Positions 9,511 to 20,080 of a DNA stretch of 64,000 bases are shown here, piece by piece. This DNA comes from Nereocystis luetkeana. Lineage: Eukaryota; Sar; Phaeophyceae; Laminariales; Laminariaceae. Position numbers and translations under genes: made by a program. How positions within the stretch are numbered: the stretch's first letter is position 1; each line of letters opens with the position of its first letter. The stretch covers positions 2,509,501-2,573,500 of the forward strand of contig JARUPZ010000006.1 in assembly GCA_031213475.1 (NCBI GenBank), written 5' to 3'. Under the pieces are notes generated by a model. That model was not told the origin of the DNA. It searched no databases and was given only the letters and a program-made list of their open reading frames with translations.

Positions 9511-9846
9511 TCAAACTTTATGGGAAGAGGAGCGCCTGGAAAGGAGCATTATGAGGATGCGACGTGTTATCTTCTCGGCGGCTACCGGTGTTCTTCTCTT
9601 CGGTGTGGGGCCTACCACATCGACTCCTGCCGCTTCGTGGGAAAAAGGAAACCACACGTGAGTAAGCTGCCCGAGTTCGTCAATTTCACGTTTCTTTGAA
9701 AAACGAAAGACTTGTTCAAGTGTGCACGTAGTACCTGGGACGACAAACACTGTGAATCGTATGGCATGTTGTGCACTGACTAAGTCTGCAATAATGCCAA
9801 TAGCTGATAACGTGCTAGAAACGTAGATTTCATACATAGGACACAT
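9511..9846 (-). CDS. Conserved 111-codon ORF
   Basis: ATG at 9846 opens a frame encoding MCPMYEIYVSSTLSAIGII, then a basic middle RFSKKREIDELGQLTHVW and a Lys/Arg-rich end KITRRILIMLLSRRSSS. Unit 2 has an ORF of identical length, start and stop with eight replacements. GGCATTATTGCAG and CCAG|GTACTA inside could be splice sites, so it may instead be two exons in another frame. No known domain is seen. The equal length without indels over 336 bp modestly supports coding. Confidence 0.35.
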   Translation of the reverse strand: MCPMYEIYVSSTLSAIGIIADLVSAQHAIRFTVFVVPGTTCTLEQVFRFSKKREIDELGQLTHVWFPFSHEAAGVDVVGPTPKRRTPVAAEKITRRILIMLLSRRSSSHKV

Positions 9847-10124
9847 AGCCGATCCCCACCTTGTGATCTACTGTATAGGTCCTTAGAGGGGGGTAAACGC
9901 CTGATCTCTACGCACTGTATGACCTTCCGAATTGGTGGGTGGGAGCCGCACAGTCTACAGGATCTAGGTGTCTTTTCTCTGGGCTGGATATATACTAAAA
10001 TATCAAGATCTCACACAACATGACATAATGTCAGGTGACGATTAATTAGTGTTAACAAATGATCTGCAGTAGTAAAGTACATTGTGACCTATCCGGCGCA
10101 AGGAAACCCAATGTAACAATATCG

Positions 10125-10330
10125 TCAGGCGGCATCACCCCGTTACCGTCACTCTGCTACCGTCACCACCACCCTGCCACCGTTACCATCATTATTATGT
10201 CACCGTGACCCAGTCAACATCACTCGGCTACATTCCCTTCATCATCGTCACCTCTTCGGCACCACGTAACCCTGTTGCCGCCATGCTGTCACGGCATCAG
10301 CGTCATCGTGCCGCACAGTATCGATTGACC
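10125..10330. repeat. Imprecise ACCGTCACC-type short tandem repeat
   Basis: Variants of CCGTYACC, CCACC and CATCGTCACC recur over about 200 bp on the plus strand. A 72-codon plus frame (10205-10423, kept in unit 2) runs through it and is probably a by-product of the repeat. Confidence 0.5.
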
Positions 10331-10457
10331 GTAGCGAACCACGGAACGGAACCAACTGGCCGAATCTGGATCCGAGTCCAAACCAGCAGCTCTGTGTTTT
10401 CACGAAAGATACGCCCCGCCTGAACCACCTTGCGCAGCCATTAACGACGGAATGCTA

Positions 10458-10562
10458 TTACGGGGGACCATAGTTAATGGGACCAAAAATTGTTAGTAAA
10501 AATGGTTAAATATCTAGGTTTTTATGTCTACCATAGGTCCTATTAACTATGGTCCCCGGTAA
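10458..10562. mobile_element. 105-bp MITE, unit 1 only
   Basis: The ends are 27-bp inverted repeats with two mismatches, each starting TTAC(C/G)GGGGACCATAG. A TA dinucleotide flanks both sides (10456-10457 and 10563-10564). Unit 2 has the uninterrupted site GAATGCTAACTCTCG, so this is a clean insertion with TA duplication, as in Tc1/mariner-type MITEs. There is no coding capacity; mobility would need a transposase elsewhere. The near-identical arms point to a young copy. Confidence 0.88.
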
Positions 10563-10564
10563 TA

Positions 10565-11794
10565 ACTCTCGCACGGATGATACTGACAGGCTTGAAAATC
10601 ATGACATCGAGGAATAGGCTTCGCCCTTTATCTACTGTAGTTCTTGCAATATCGGCATGCCTGGTCTAAAGGAGGACTGGGGTTTCGCACTGTCCCTGCA
10701 GTACTCTGGCCCCGATCATTCCACACGCAGCCGAAATGTTGAGGTTAAAAGCTGCATTGAATGGGTTCAAGTACTCGCTACTGTGCAGCGGTAATACCCA
10801 CGCGGATAGATCAGACTGCCCCTTCTTGATCAACAGTATATATCTTTCGAGGAAGACAGCTCCCTGCTCTATGCCATCATTGCACGATATAGCGCGCGAG
10901 CACCGGGGTATGTCTGCACAAGCTGGCGCCTACACACGGGAGGAGTCGTACGGTCTGCACGATCTAGATTTTGATTGGGAGAGGGGGGGGGGGTGTACGA
11001 TTAAGATCAACATCCCGCACACCATTTATCCAATTTGAGAGCCCTACGATACAACCCTCACGTACATGTTTGTCGGGGCGACAGGCGTGTGATACCACTC
11101 CTGCGTACATACCGGTACCTGCCTGGCGGTTTGGTCTAATACGACAGCATCTGGACATTAAGTTGTGCATGGGTAATCTGCTGTAGACACATCGGAAGTA
11201 GATATCCGCTTTACGGACTCTTTCTATTGTACTAACCTGCTTGTCCATGATAGCACTCACGACGCGTGGAAACCAGCCCAAGAGCTTGTATCACACGCAC
11301 AGCTCAACCATGGTCCCTACACCACACCTTGGTGAATCGCAAGGTAGCACGAGCACGCGCTCGTTTAACATTACATGACGTCGGGAGGGAAATGCTCCAA
11401 TATCTGGTAGAACTGCAGCCAGCCGCGTATCGTTCTACGCCGCATCCAGAACGTGGATTAAACTGTGGACCCGAGAGTTTTCTTCTAATGTTACGAGTGC
11501 GCATGAGTTGATGGGAAGTATATTGTGCGTTGTGCAGGCACGAGATGGACATTCATAACGTTTACAGTTCTGTTTTTTTTTTAGCTGGCTTAGTTTGCCC
11601 TGTGACAATAGAAATCCCACTGTGCTGCTACACAGCATACCACTGTAGTAGTCGCTACTGGCGAAGAGCCTAAATTCGTTGGATGGACACGACAACGTCC
11701 CGCAGAACCTGCTGGGTTCTACCGTTGTGTATCGTTTGTTCTACTATCAATACCTGACTCACACGCCTTCTGCTTTGTGGAGGCTGCGCGAACA
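10565..11794. other. Candidate minus-strand exon region, no firm gene
   Basis: A strong donor on the minus strand, ATGGACAAGCAG|GTTAGT with the intron starting at 11236, follows a frame GWFPRVVSAIMDKQ that is kept in unit 2 (P to Q). A second candidate upstream (11304-11552) is rich in Arg and is also kept in unit 2. They could be exons of one gene, but phases and acceptors were not resolved. A poly-G run near 10984 differs in length between units. Confidence 0.3.
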
Positions 11795-12379
11795 TCATGC
11801 ACATTCCATTTGTCCATCATCGTACACTTTCTGACGACATGACACATGTATCGGCACTGGCCTTTTGAAGACCTCCTGCAAGCACCTCCTGACACGCGTA
11901 TTGTGGATTGTATATGGTATCGTTTGTCCGAGTCGAGGGAGAGACAGACACTTCTCGCCACGAACAGATGCATGGATAGCAGCCTCCTGCGAGTTCTTCT
12001 CAGTATCCCACCGCCATTTGTTTCCCTGGCTCTCTTTCTCCCTGTTCCCAAGGTTCCTAACTAACAGCACCAACCGTAGAGGTGTCTCTGCAAGGTATGC
12101 TGTGGTTCCATTCCACTCCCCCAGATCGTAATGTCCAACTGCAAACAAACGGAACCATGGATCATACGTAACCCCGGCTATCTGGAAGTGTTCCCCCTCA
12201 AACGATAAGAGGGTGGAAGGGATGGAAAGGAATTCGCGCTCACAAACGTCGATTGGTTGAGTAACCCTTGGTAGGGCTGATCTCGAATGCTGTCTATCCA
12301 TGCGTACGGTGATGAACGATGAACACGATGACACTAACAAATCTGGGACGATGCGCCCTTTCATGTACACGCCCCCCAA
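11795..12379 (-). CDS. Conserved 194-codon ORF, unknown protein
   Basis: A long frame starts with MGGVYMKGRIVPDLLV. It continues with VTQPIDVCEREFLSIPSTL, a segment HFQIAGVTYDPWFRLFAVG and a strand/helix-like stretch RLVLLVRNLGNREKES. The amino-acid pattern looks like a folded domain, but I do not recognise it. Unit 2 has a 206-codon version with about a dozen replacements and few silent changes, so constraint is weak at best. A splice acceptor (CTGATAG) lies just upstream, which would make this an internal or terminal exon. Confidence 0.4.
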   Translation of the reverse strand: MGGVYMKGRIVPDLLVSSCSSFITVRMDRQHSRSALPRVTQPIDVCEREFLSIPSTLLSFEGEHFQIAGVTYDPWFRLFAVGHYDLGEWNGTTAYLAETPLRLVLLVRNLGNREKESQGNKWRWDTEKNSQEAAIHASVRGEKCLSLPRLGQTIPYTIHNTRVRRCLQEVFKRPVPIHVSCRQKVYDDGQMECA

Positions 12380-12523
12380 TACATCCCGCCAGTCACTACA
12401 CTATCAGTCGCCGCGCTTGTCACTAACCAATCTCGCTCGTCGTCCATTGCACGCCTCGTTGTTACGTCAAACGTTCTTCGTCATGCAAATCTTCGCCGTT
12501 CTTCAACTGAATCTTTGACAAGA

Positions 12524-12745
12524 ATGCCCAGGCAAAGAGGGTTTATGGCAGGAAACACAAACGAAATCTTCGCCTCAGTCGACAACACGTGGGCAAGAAC
12601 AACTCCGACCCTGTCTTCTACTACTACTTTTTCCGAGTATCACCAATTCGTGCTTGTCGGCATTCAAGGAGGGACCGCCAATGATCACGGGAAACGTCAG
12701 CGATGCACCGACCTGAAACACGTCTGGAACCTACCGCTCATACAG
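12524..12745 (+). CDS. Gene A exon 1, unit 1
   Basis: ATG at 12524, just after TTTGACAAGA, opens 74 codons ending in phase 0 at donor ATACAG|GTGAAG. The peptide starts MPRQRGFMAGN, is Ser/Thr-rich (TLSSTTTF) and ends FVLVGIQGG...DLKHVWNLPLIQ. Exon 2 also begins in phase 0, so joining is consistent. The last third resembles the first exon of gene B at V-L-x2-(I/V)-Q and at the (V/F)-x2-L-P ending, suggesting a common origin. The ATG may be the true start or an internal Met after an acceptor. Unit 2 keeps start, length, phase and donor. Confidence 0.5.
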
Positions 12746-13407
12746 GTGAAGATATCAACTAACGCCGCCATGTAATTCTAAAGATATAGTATAGGTGTCG
12801 AAAGGAACTCGCTCAGAAATATGTTTGAAACTGTCGTCAGAATGTGTGCGTTGGTGGAAGGTTCCACGAAAGTGATCAGAATTTCATCGTAGAGTTCATC
12901 GATCGTGCATAATATTGAAAACCAAGTGAAAAACACCCTCAGTCAGCCAGCCTGCCAGAGACAAAGGAACCCCTGTGAGTGCGGTCGGTCCCCCGCCGAT
13001 CCAAAACTTGCATTCGCTGGAAATAATGTTTCGTCTTGGAAGTTGAGGATATCGCGTCGCTGTGAGTTCTGGTTGGCTGGAATCATTAATAAAATGGTCG
13101 TATTGCAATTGGAGAAACAGAGCGTGGTGGGGGATTTGACCTCGAACATCGTGAAAAACAAACAGATCGCTTGAGTTTTGCCCGTTGATCAGGGTTATTT
13201 CTGTTTCCTTTTGATTATGGTTTCCCGGGTGTGGATCCTATGGGATTCTTGAAGATGACCTGGTCATAATATTTGTCGATTTGGTTCGCGGATTGGCCCT
13301 GAGCGTTTTCATTTCTGTTTTCCTAACGTATCGCGTGCATTACAAATGATACGTTAGTGATATATTATTAGTGGGTTACTGACCTGTTCACGGCGATGCC
13401 GCCTCAG

Positions 13408-14259
13408 GTGTTACCGGGGTTCTCGCTCGACGTCGACGTTGAACAAGACCATAGCGAAAGAGGGCGGTGGACAAGATTTGCGTGGGAGCCACCTATACCA
13501 CCGGACCAGTTCATGATACGATTCTTGAATGTACTCCTCTACGTGTTCCACATCATCCGCTCGAACCACTTTCATGCCTTCCTGTTCGGGAGTAGACATC
13601 GCCGCCGCCGCTACTACATCAACCCCAACAGCACGAGAGGTCGCCGTTATCGCAGGATTTCGCGGGCAAAGGCCGACATGTCCCGGAGTCTGCGCAGCTT
13701 CTGGGCGCAGGCTCAGGCTGTTCCTTCGTCCCCTGCAGCGAAGAGAAAAGCGCTCAGGGCGACCGACAGACCAATTCCTGCGAGGGCTAGTCTACAGGCG
13801 GCTGCTCCTACAGCCCGGCTACCCCTCGTGTCGCCACCTGTGCTGTCGATCCCGTTGGAGGTAGAGGGTCTGGCGGCTGCGTCGCCTTTCCTGAGCCTTG
13901 TTTGCCAGGTCGTTGCTACCGTCTCACCGTGGCCCCTTCACCACTCGACGACGCCGCTATGGATGCCCGATGCAGCAGTGACTGGCTCACTGTGTGCCGA
14001 CAAGACGTGGTTGAGTGTGCCGCCACAAACCGTCGCCGTGACGGAACTGTGCCAGTCCGGCCGTGTCGTGACTGCGGGTGGGTGGAATTGTGCCGTCCAG
14101 CCTGGCGTGGACGGACTGTGGATTGTGGGAAGAGGAACCAATATTCACTCCCGACCTGGTTATATCAAGGTGAATCGACCCCCGTTTGATCCTCGTGGAA
14201 GCATGCATGTGTGCAACGTGAACACCCAGCCGTCGCCACGCTCTCAGCGTTCGCGGTAA
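13408..14259 (+). CDS. Gene A exon 2, basic-domain exon, unit 1
   Basis: The segment opens at CCTCAG|GTG; an ATG 12 bases upstream (13396) could instead be a start, giving 287 residues. Residues about 20-110 form a basic domain with W-T-R-F, P-x-P-P-D-Q-F, L-L-Y-x2-H, H-F-H-A-F-L-F-G, an Arg tract, I-N-P-N-S and R-R-I-S-R. The same order of motifs is seen in gene B exon 2. The rest is Pro/Ala/Val-rich with a faint single copy of the gene B repeat (SIPLEVEGLAAASP). The 3' end is uncertain: either the stop at 14259 or splicing at AAG|GTGAAT (intron from 14171) or another donor. No known family. Confidence 0.6.
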   Translation: MLPGFSLDVDVEQDHSERGRWTRFAWEPPIPPDQFMIRFLNVLLYVFHIIRSNHFHAFLFGSRHRRRRYYINPNSTRGRRYRRISRAKADMSRSLRSFWAQAQAVPSSPAAKRKALRATDRPIPARASLQAAAPTARLPLVSPPVLSIPLEVEGLAAASPFLSLVCQVVATVSPWPLHHSTTPLWMPDAAVTGSLCADKTWLSVPPQTVAVTELCQSGRVVTAGGWNCAVQPGVDGLWIVGRGTNIHSRPGYIKVNRPPFDPRGSMHVCNVNTQPSPRSQRSR

Positions 14260-14795
14260 CGCCCTCAAGGCACGAGAGGATGTCACCAGCGGCCCCCGGC
14301 AGTGTCCCTACGGGCATAGTACGTGCACAGCCTCCTGCTGTAGGCATTGGTGAAACGGAAAGTGACTACGCCAAACGATATCAACGACGCGAAATATATT
14401 TCTCGGGCTGTCACGCCGTGTGTGTCGAGCGAATACACTGTCCGAACTCCCGAAACATTTACAACTAGTGTTCCTGAGGTGCTGCACTGCCTTTTAACGA
14501 CGAATGTGTATAATACAGTGCAATCGACAGAGGTTGGTGTATAGCAGATGGTCATACCGGCGGCCAAGTCGATCAGCGTCATGTATACTCCAACAAAAAC
14601 CCTGTACCACCCCACGCACACCCCGTCCCGTCTCCACTTTCTAATCGGTTAGTGAGGGTCACTCCGGCGATGCTTCCCTTCCTTTGGCGATGATGGGCTT
14701 GCATATATCGATGTGTATGTTATGAAAACCGGAGCCTATCCGCTCTGGCACCAACGCTTGAACGTATGGCTTAATTGCTAGCTCCCTCCTACAAG

Positions 14796-15070
14796 TGACC
14801 CCTCGCCTGTTCGACGACGATGCCGTGCACCAGGAATCCGACGCTATGCTCACGGACTCACTGCATGCCCGGGATTCGCCGGGATTGGCACAATGCCCCA
14901 CAGTGATCGACTGGACCCAGTCGGGCGGCATCTCGCGAAAGGATAGCTGCTCGAGTGACGCTGTTCGAGCTTATATGGCTTGGTCGCTATTTGTCTCTTG
15001 CATGAAACGAGTGGATGCAATGTGCAGTATGGTGCCGACCGTCGCGCTAAACCCCGACAGCGGCTATCAG
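14796..15070 (+). CDS. Gene A exon 3 candidate, unit 1
   Basis: The open segment follows CCTACAAG and ends at donor TATCAG|GTACGT in phase 0. It encodes TPRLFDDDAVHQESDAML, later DSCSSDAVRAYMAW and ends NPDSGYQ. The end resembles that of gene B exon 2 (ACPSERAAL ... PCTGYAQ), supporting a paralogous relation. The acceptor phase does not match the simplest donor of exon 2, so the junction upstream is unresolved. Unit 2 keeps length, donor and frame with six replacements. Confidence 0.45.
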
Positions 15071-15445
15071 GTACGTCGATGCGACCACATGGCCATGTCT
15101 TCTGTATAAACCTATTCATGGTGCCAACCTCGGTACATTAACCGTATCAGCACATGAAACATTACAAGTTGCAGGCTGCCGCGCTTCCCGCCACGAATAT
15201 CGAACGACCATCGTTTGAGTTTGTATACGCATAAATAATCCGTCGGTTTGTCGAACACAAGGAACTCTCACTCAAATCATGCAAATCTTGGATCAGTTCC
15301 ATGTTACTTGCATGATATCCCTGACGACATGTTATACCGCGCGTCGACGTCGTTGGAGCGATTCCATTGAGGTAGGCAATGCGTAGTTGCGTGGGAAACT
15401 TAAACAAATAACACCACTGCCGTTACTCGCCTCCCGTAATTTCAG

Positions 15446-15655
15446 AATGCTAAAATAAATGTATTTGATGTGATTCTTGACCAATTACGCGAGGAGTTTC
15501 CTCCCTGTGATGTGTACCGGGCCGGCGGCCTTCCCAACCATCCATCGGTCTTTGATTGTTGCTCTGCGATCTTTGCCGATCGTCGAGATGCATGCGTACG
15601 ACAACAACCGACTCACGGATACGCACACATTGTTTATGGCTTTTTTACTGCTTGA
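15446..15655 (+). CDS. Gene A terminal exon alternative, unit 1
   Basis: After a good acceptor (CGTAATTTCAG) a phase 0 frame of 69 codons plus stop encodes VFDVILDQLREEFPPC, YRAGGLPNHPSVFDCC and ends AHIVYGFFTA. It can follow exon 3 directly and would end the protein here, whereas the next segment at 15798 can also follow exon 3 in phase 0. The two are therefore mutually exclusive ends or belong to different transcripts. Unit 2 has the same length and stop with about a dozen replacements. Confidence 0.4.
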   Translation, partial: NAKINVFDVILDQLREEFPPCDVYRAGGLPNHPSVFDCCSAIFADRRDACVRQQPTHGYAHIVYGFFTA

Positions 15656-15797
15656 CGCCCACGCTTCAATCAGTAGCGTCGAACGGTCCTCCTTGTCCCA
15701 ACGTAATATGATCTTGTCTTCTTGTGCGTTGGGCCTTTCGACCATACCGTCCGACCCCTGGCGTATACGTATGTAGGGTGTGTGCATTCAGCAGCAG

Positions 15798-16286
15798 GTG
15801 ATGATTTCCACCGCGGACGGGATCACGACTTCCTTTGATCAGGTCGGCGGGCACGCGTCCATCTTTTGTGGCGGCCTCGTCATCGGCCACCAGGCTTCGG
15901 CATCTTCGCTCGCATTGCCGGTTGTCCCGTCAGTTTTCCTGCGTACATCGAATCCCGCAATTGAAGAATGGGGGCTTGTCACTCAGTTCGAAAACATCGT
16001 GGGGTCATGCCCCCCTGCGCGTGTGGCGCGAACGCTGCACGGAGGGCTCGAGGTGGTGGTGATTTCAGCACTGGATGCCTCGGCTTGGTCGTTCCAAGCA
16101 CAAACCTTTACCGGGTTGGACAAGACCCAGTCCTACAGCAGGACCCTGGCCACAGATGGATGGAATGGCGCCATACAAACCGGGTTTAGTAGGTGGTCTG
16201 CCGCCTGTCCCATGGAGCTGGTAGACTTGCGGTGGAGTATGGCGAAATCCGTCACACCACGTCGCTCGTGCAATGGCAATGACCAG
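15798..16286 (+). CDS. Gene A exon 5 candidate, unit 1
   Basis: The frame opens at CAGCAG|GTGATG and ends in phase 0 at GACCAG|GTAGGT, exactly 163 codons. It encodes VMISTADGITTSFDQVGG, a small hydrophobic stretch SIFCGGLVIG and a Trp-containing second half (SAWSFQ, DGWNGAIQ, RWSAACPMELVDLRW). No family is recognised. Compared with unit 2 I count about 12 replacement and 7 silent differences and no indel, which fits weak constraint or faster protein change. An ATG at 15801 would also allow translation to start here. Confidence 0.5.
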
Positions 16287-16898
16287 GTAGGTCAGCCGTT
16301 TTTATTCGTGCGATGAATGGTGTATCGGTACGGCTGACTTGTACATTTGTAATCGCCGTCATCACGCTCAGCCGATGTCGACAAAACCAATATTAGCAGG
16401 CAGCGAAACGCTTGGTGCAGAGCGTGTGCGAGGGCTGAACTGACAAACTTCCTCCCATCGCTGCAGCGCCGAATCATCTACAGATAGCTATGTTTTCACG
16501 TCATGTTGAGCGTTGTTTTGCAGTGGCTCACCTCTTCATTACAAAGGGTCAAACCCTGAACGACCGGTTGTACGTGAAACCCCAAGAGCATGCCATGTTA
16601 TTTTTTGATTACCCAACGATTCACCTGATCCCCGGGCCGTTGCGGCAGGCCCGTCTTATCTTTCTTTTGTTCACTGATCACTGGCCATCTTATATACCAG
16701 TACGATATATTCGCGTGTATGGCCATCACCCCACACTTGCACCGAAGGATTGTACAGTACGTTCATATCCTGCACTCGACGGATTTGCCTTACTGTAGAA
16801 TACTACAGTACTTATCTTCCCAACGGCGCTCGACCCCTGTGTTATGTTTTGCTGGCTATCGTCAATGCCGCACGACTGCTGCAATAACATTCATGCAG
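16287..16898. other. Intron-like spacer with a 60-70 bp length difference between units
   Basis: This stretch lies between two phase 0 exons of gene A. Sequence at about 16621-16685, with GGCCGTTGCGGC and TGATCACTGGCC, is missing in unit 2. Overlapping frames of about 100 codons are broken in one unit or the other. Confidence 0.45.
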
Positions 16899-17078
16899 GG
16901 CGCACGGAATCAGGCAAGCCAGAACACCCAGGGGGGGGGCGCTGTTACGTCCGAGGAGCGCGATCGGCACCAATCAATGTCTCTGGCCTACTTCATGGAG
17001 ACCTACCCCTTTGTGGTTTCCGTGCTCGCTTTGTTGCTTTATGTCTCTGGGGTTCGGTTGCAGGGCCTATTTTTTTAA
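16899..17078 (+). CDS. Gene A last exon, membrane-anchor-like, unit 1
   Basis: After acceptor TTCATGCAG a phase 0 frame of 59 codons plus stop starts GARNQASQNTQGGGA, continues SEERDRHQSMSLAYF and ends with a hydrophobic stretch FVVSVLALLLYVSGVRL that could be one transmembrane helix. The GGG codons come from a run of nine G, the same length in unit 2, so the frame holds. Joined to the exon ending at 16286, the phases agree. This would make gene A a membrane-anchored protein if the chain of exons is right. Confidence 0.45.
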   Translation, partial: GARNQASQNTQGGGAVTSEERDRHQSMSLAYFMETYPFVVSVLALLLYVSGVRLQGLFF

Positions 17079-18954
17079 TCGTTGACCAACATGTGCGCGT
17101 CACGATTGTTGTTCATGCTGGGTTGCATAGCGTGTACGATGCTGTAGCTTCTATACGGCATCAACAGATCGGGGTTAGTGATGATCCTTGTAGTCTGCAG
17201 GACCGATCGTGTTTGCAAACGACCTGCCCACCACACCACACCACACAACACCTAGGGTTAGATTATTACTGTCAGTGGGACGGGATACCACGAGGGCGCT
17301 GGAGGGCGACGTTGATTCTACTGCAGGCAATCCATACGTAGAGCGTTGTTCAGCATCGAACGTACACTTCGGATTTCAATCAACACCGGTGGCGCATACG
17401 GTTGATATAACGGACGCCTCAGACGTAAAAGCCTCGCCATATATACCGTCAAGTACATCTTGGACAGAGTGAGCGCTGGGAACTGGCAAGCCATGTAAAA
17501 GAGCCAAGAGATAGGGACAGGGGGGTACCCTCAAGATTTGAAGGGATTTCCCCTCGTTTCGCGAAGGGCGTTGGTCCCTCAAGCGTCAAGTGTAAGACAT
17601 TGTGGATGCTACAACTATAGATCGCTTCAAGTAGAACATCAATGAATGCCGACTGGCGAAGAAACATACGTGTCATGTTATTGTTAAATACATTGCCTCT
17701 CGTGGGTGTTCAACCGTGGGTGCTACTACCAGCAGGTGACGGGCTTCACTACTAGTTGCAAAATTACATTGTTACATCGCCGTTCGCGTTGCTCGTGTGA
17801 CTCTCCAGGGAAATATCCCCTGCAGGACAGGTCTACCACATACGGGCGACACCCCCACTGCTTGCCTACTGTACAGTACAGTAGATATATCAGGTGTCTC
17901 CGAAGTTTCACAAGGCAGAGCCTACACCATCGTCGAACGTAGCCGCGAAAACCTGCGTCGCCACAACCAGTACATTGCCATTGGACGCTGCGCTACCCCG
18001 CATCAAGTACTGCTTCGAGATACTCTAGAGTAGGACTGAAGAGTAGGCTCGTATAGCAGGTTTGGGCTACACTCTTGTCGGGAGGAAACTATCGCGGCTC
18101 ACGCACATCTTAGTACAAGATGCCCACACTATGCATGTTGGAGCTCCGACCTCCAGGTTGTTTGATAGGCACACTCTCCTAGCGCAAAGTCGCATCAATT
18201 GAACTTGGGCATGTACCGTGGATACTACTGTAGTACTCGACCGTATCGATAGTTACTACAAATAACAGTATCCCCTCCTGAAACGAAGCCTGAGCTTTCC
18301 AGAGATACGAAAACAACGGCGGCGGTTGAGCTGGAGATTGTGTGGAACACACCTCTTTCTGAAACCAAATGGTTAGTCGAGGCGACAATGGCGGTTTATT
18401 ACTAGATTGCCGCGGGAAGGTAAAACTTCCTTGAGGGATCGCGTCGAATGGAGACCGGCCTTAAGGATTGATTCAATCTGGGGATGGGTTTCTATGCGAG
18501 TTGCATAGGGAACGGGGGGGGGGGGACGGCTACCATGGCCTTGTATGAATGGTTGCGGGTCAAACACACCTCCCCTTTAGAGACGATGTTGCAGCACCGG
18601 ATACCCCAGTTACTTGATAGAGAAAATCTTTCCGTGCAGGGAGCAAGGTGATTGGAAACTCGTTCTGGATATTTGTTTCGGAGCTCCGGTTTGTTGCGGA
18701 GTTTTGATACCAGATAGGCACTTTTCCTTACAGGGGAAGTCGAACGGGGTCCTTGACGCCTGCGGGAAATATCCAACTCTAATCAACAGCATTTTGTCCC
18801 CACGCGTGTGGCTGCGGTTCTGACTGAGTAGGGAGTAGGGAGTAGGGATGCGTTTCCATGTTTGCTGGTTGTTTAGGGTGGTGCACATCGTAGTCATGAA
18901 CGTCTGCGGTCAATACTAGTGCATTTTATTTGCGTGCATTAGATTTATCATGGG
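17079..18954. other. No firm gene; weak minus-strand candidates
   Basis: Minus frames of 64 and 69 codons (18373-18567 and 18179-18388) are open in both units. The first includes a PPPP stretch from a 12-nt poly-C run whose length is equal in both units. Splice-like sites are present but not in a consistent chain. The repeat GAGTAGGG occurs three times near 18829 and twice in unit 2. No other structure is seen. Confidence 0.35.
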
Positions 18955-19317
18955 TTGGGGTCGGGAACGTACGCTTTAACCGTGCGGTTTTGCATTCCTA
19001 CGTGCCTTCATCTAGACTTGGTGCGTGTATGCTATACAGTCCTGATGCGAATAATCGGGTGCTGTTTGTTTTATTGTGCTTGTGATCGTTATTCCCGTTG
19101 TTCCTATACAGCGTGTCGGGGGTGTAGTTGTGCATGCTTCGCTAACATTTGCTTCGCTGTTATCGGAGCAGCCCGCCCGAGGAACGCCGCAAAATCTATA
19201 TCAACTTCGTGGCGACGTGATGCATTTGTTTGTTTAAATCGCGCTGGGAAAATGAAACGAAGACCGCCTGCGCACCTGTCCATTATACAAACACAGTGGC
19301 CCCTTGATCGCGATTGA
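18955..19317 (+). CDS. Candidate Cys-rich segment
   Basis: A frame of about 120 codons without an ATG at its head contains CCLFYCACDRYSRCSY, then CRGCSCACFANICFAV, followed by a basic part KMKRRPPAHL. In unit 2 the frame stays open through a 3-base deletion and extends ten codons more. A length change by exactly one codon supports coding, but start, splice sites and family are unknown. Confidence 0.3.
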   Translation: MGSGTYALTVRFCIPTCLHLDLVRVCYTVLMRIIGCCLFYCACDRYSRCSYTACRGCSCACFANICFAVIGAARPRNAAKSISTSWRRDAFVCLNRAGKMKRRPPAHLSIIQTQWPLDRD

Positions 19318-20080
19318 CAACACTTACATGACCATGCCGAGGTATCATAATTCCTGTAAGGTATCTTGATGTCTACAACAGCAGTATCAGTAGTGTTACC
19401 ATTTTGTGCGCGATTTTGACGATACGTTCATGTGATGAGTGAAGCATTCGAGGCATGCCGTTGCTGCAAGGCGTGCGCAACCGTAGCGCTATGATAAGTC
19501 TCCAGCCCCCCCTCGAGTTTTATTCTGGGATGAAGATTGTGATATAAGCCCGGCGGCTCTGCTGGAGCTGTTGAACGGCGTTTGCCTGTTCTCATTCGGG
19601 TCTGGGATGAGCCTGGGTTCGCCAAACACGCCATATTGTTGGGAACGTTACGGTGGGTTCCTGTAATCAAGACCTGGATCGTTTACTTCGCGCCACTAGT
19701 TTACATGTTGAATGGAGATGCATTTTTTAGCGCGGTATGAGTAGAACGTATTGCTTCTAGGCTTAAGTCGGGAAAACAACGCATCTGTTAATAAAAGTTC
19801 GCGTTGATTCATCTGATCTTGTCCACGACTCAATGTCAGCACTCCTGTGTCACAGTTCCGATTAAGCATGATATGCCGAACGATTTAGCATGAGACGCCG
19901 AACGAGGAAGAATTTTACGTCGTAGGTGATGATGCACTGCTTTCTAATTTGTATTATCGTGCCAATGGTACACTGGAGGAAGCCAATTATTTCCGTATTG
20001 CGAAACAAATTTCCCGCTGAAACGAACAGTCTCCGGTTCGAGTCATTTCTCGAAAAGCCACAAAATACACATCATCCCAC
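19318..20080. other. No supported gene
   Basis: This stretch holds a direct repeat AGCATGA(T/G)A(T/C)GCCGAACGA near 19865-19900 and otherwise unique sequence that is very similar in unit 2 (about 47966-48692). Confidence 0.4.
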
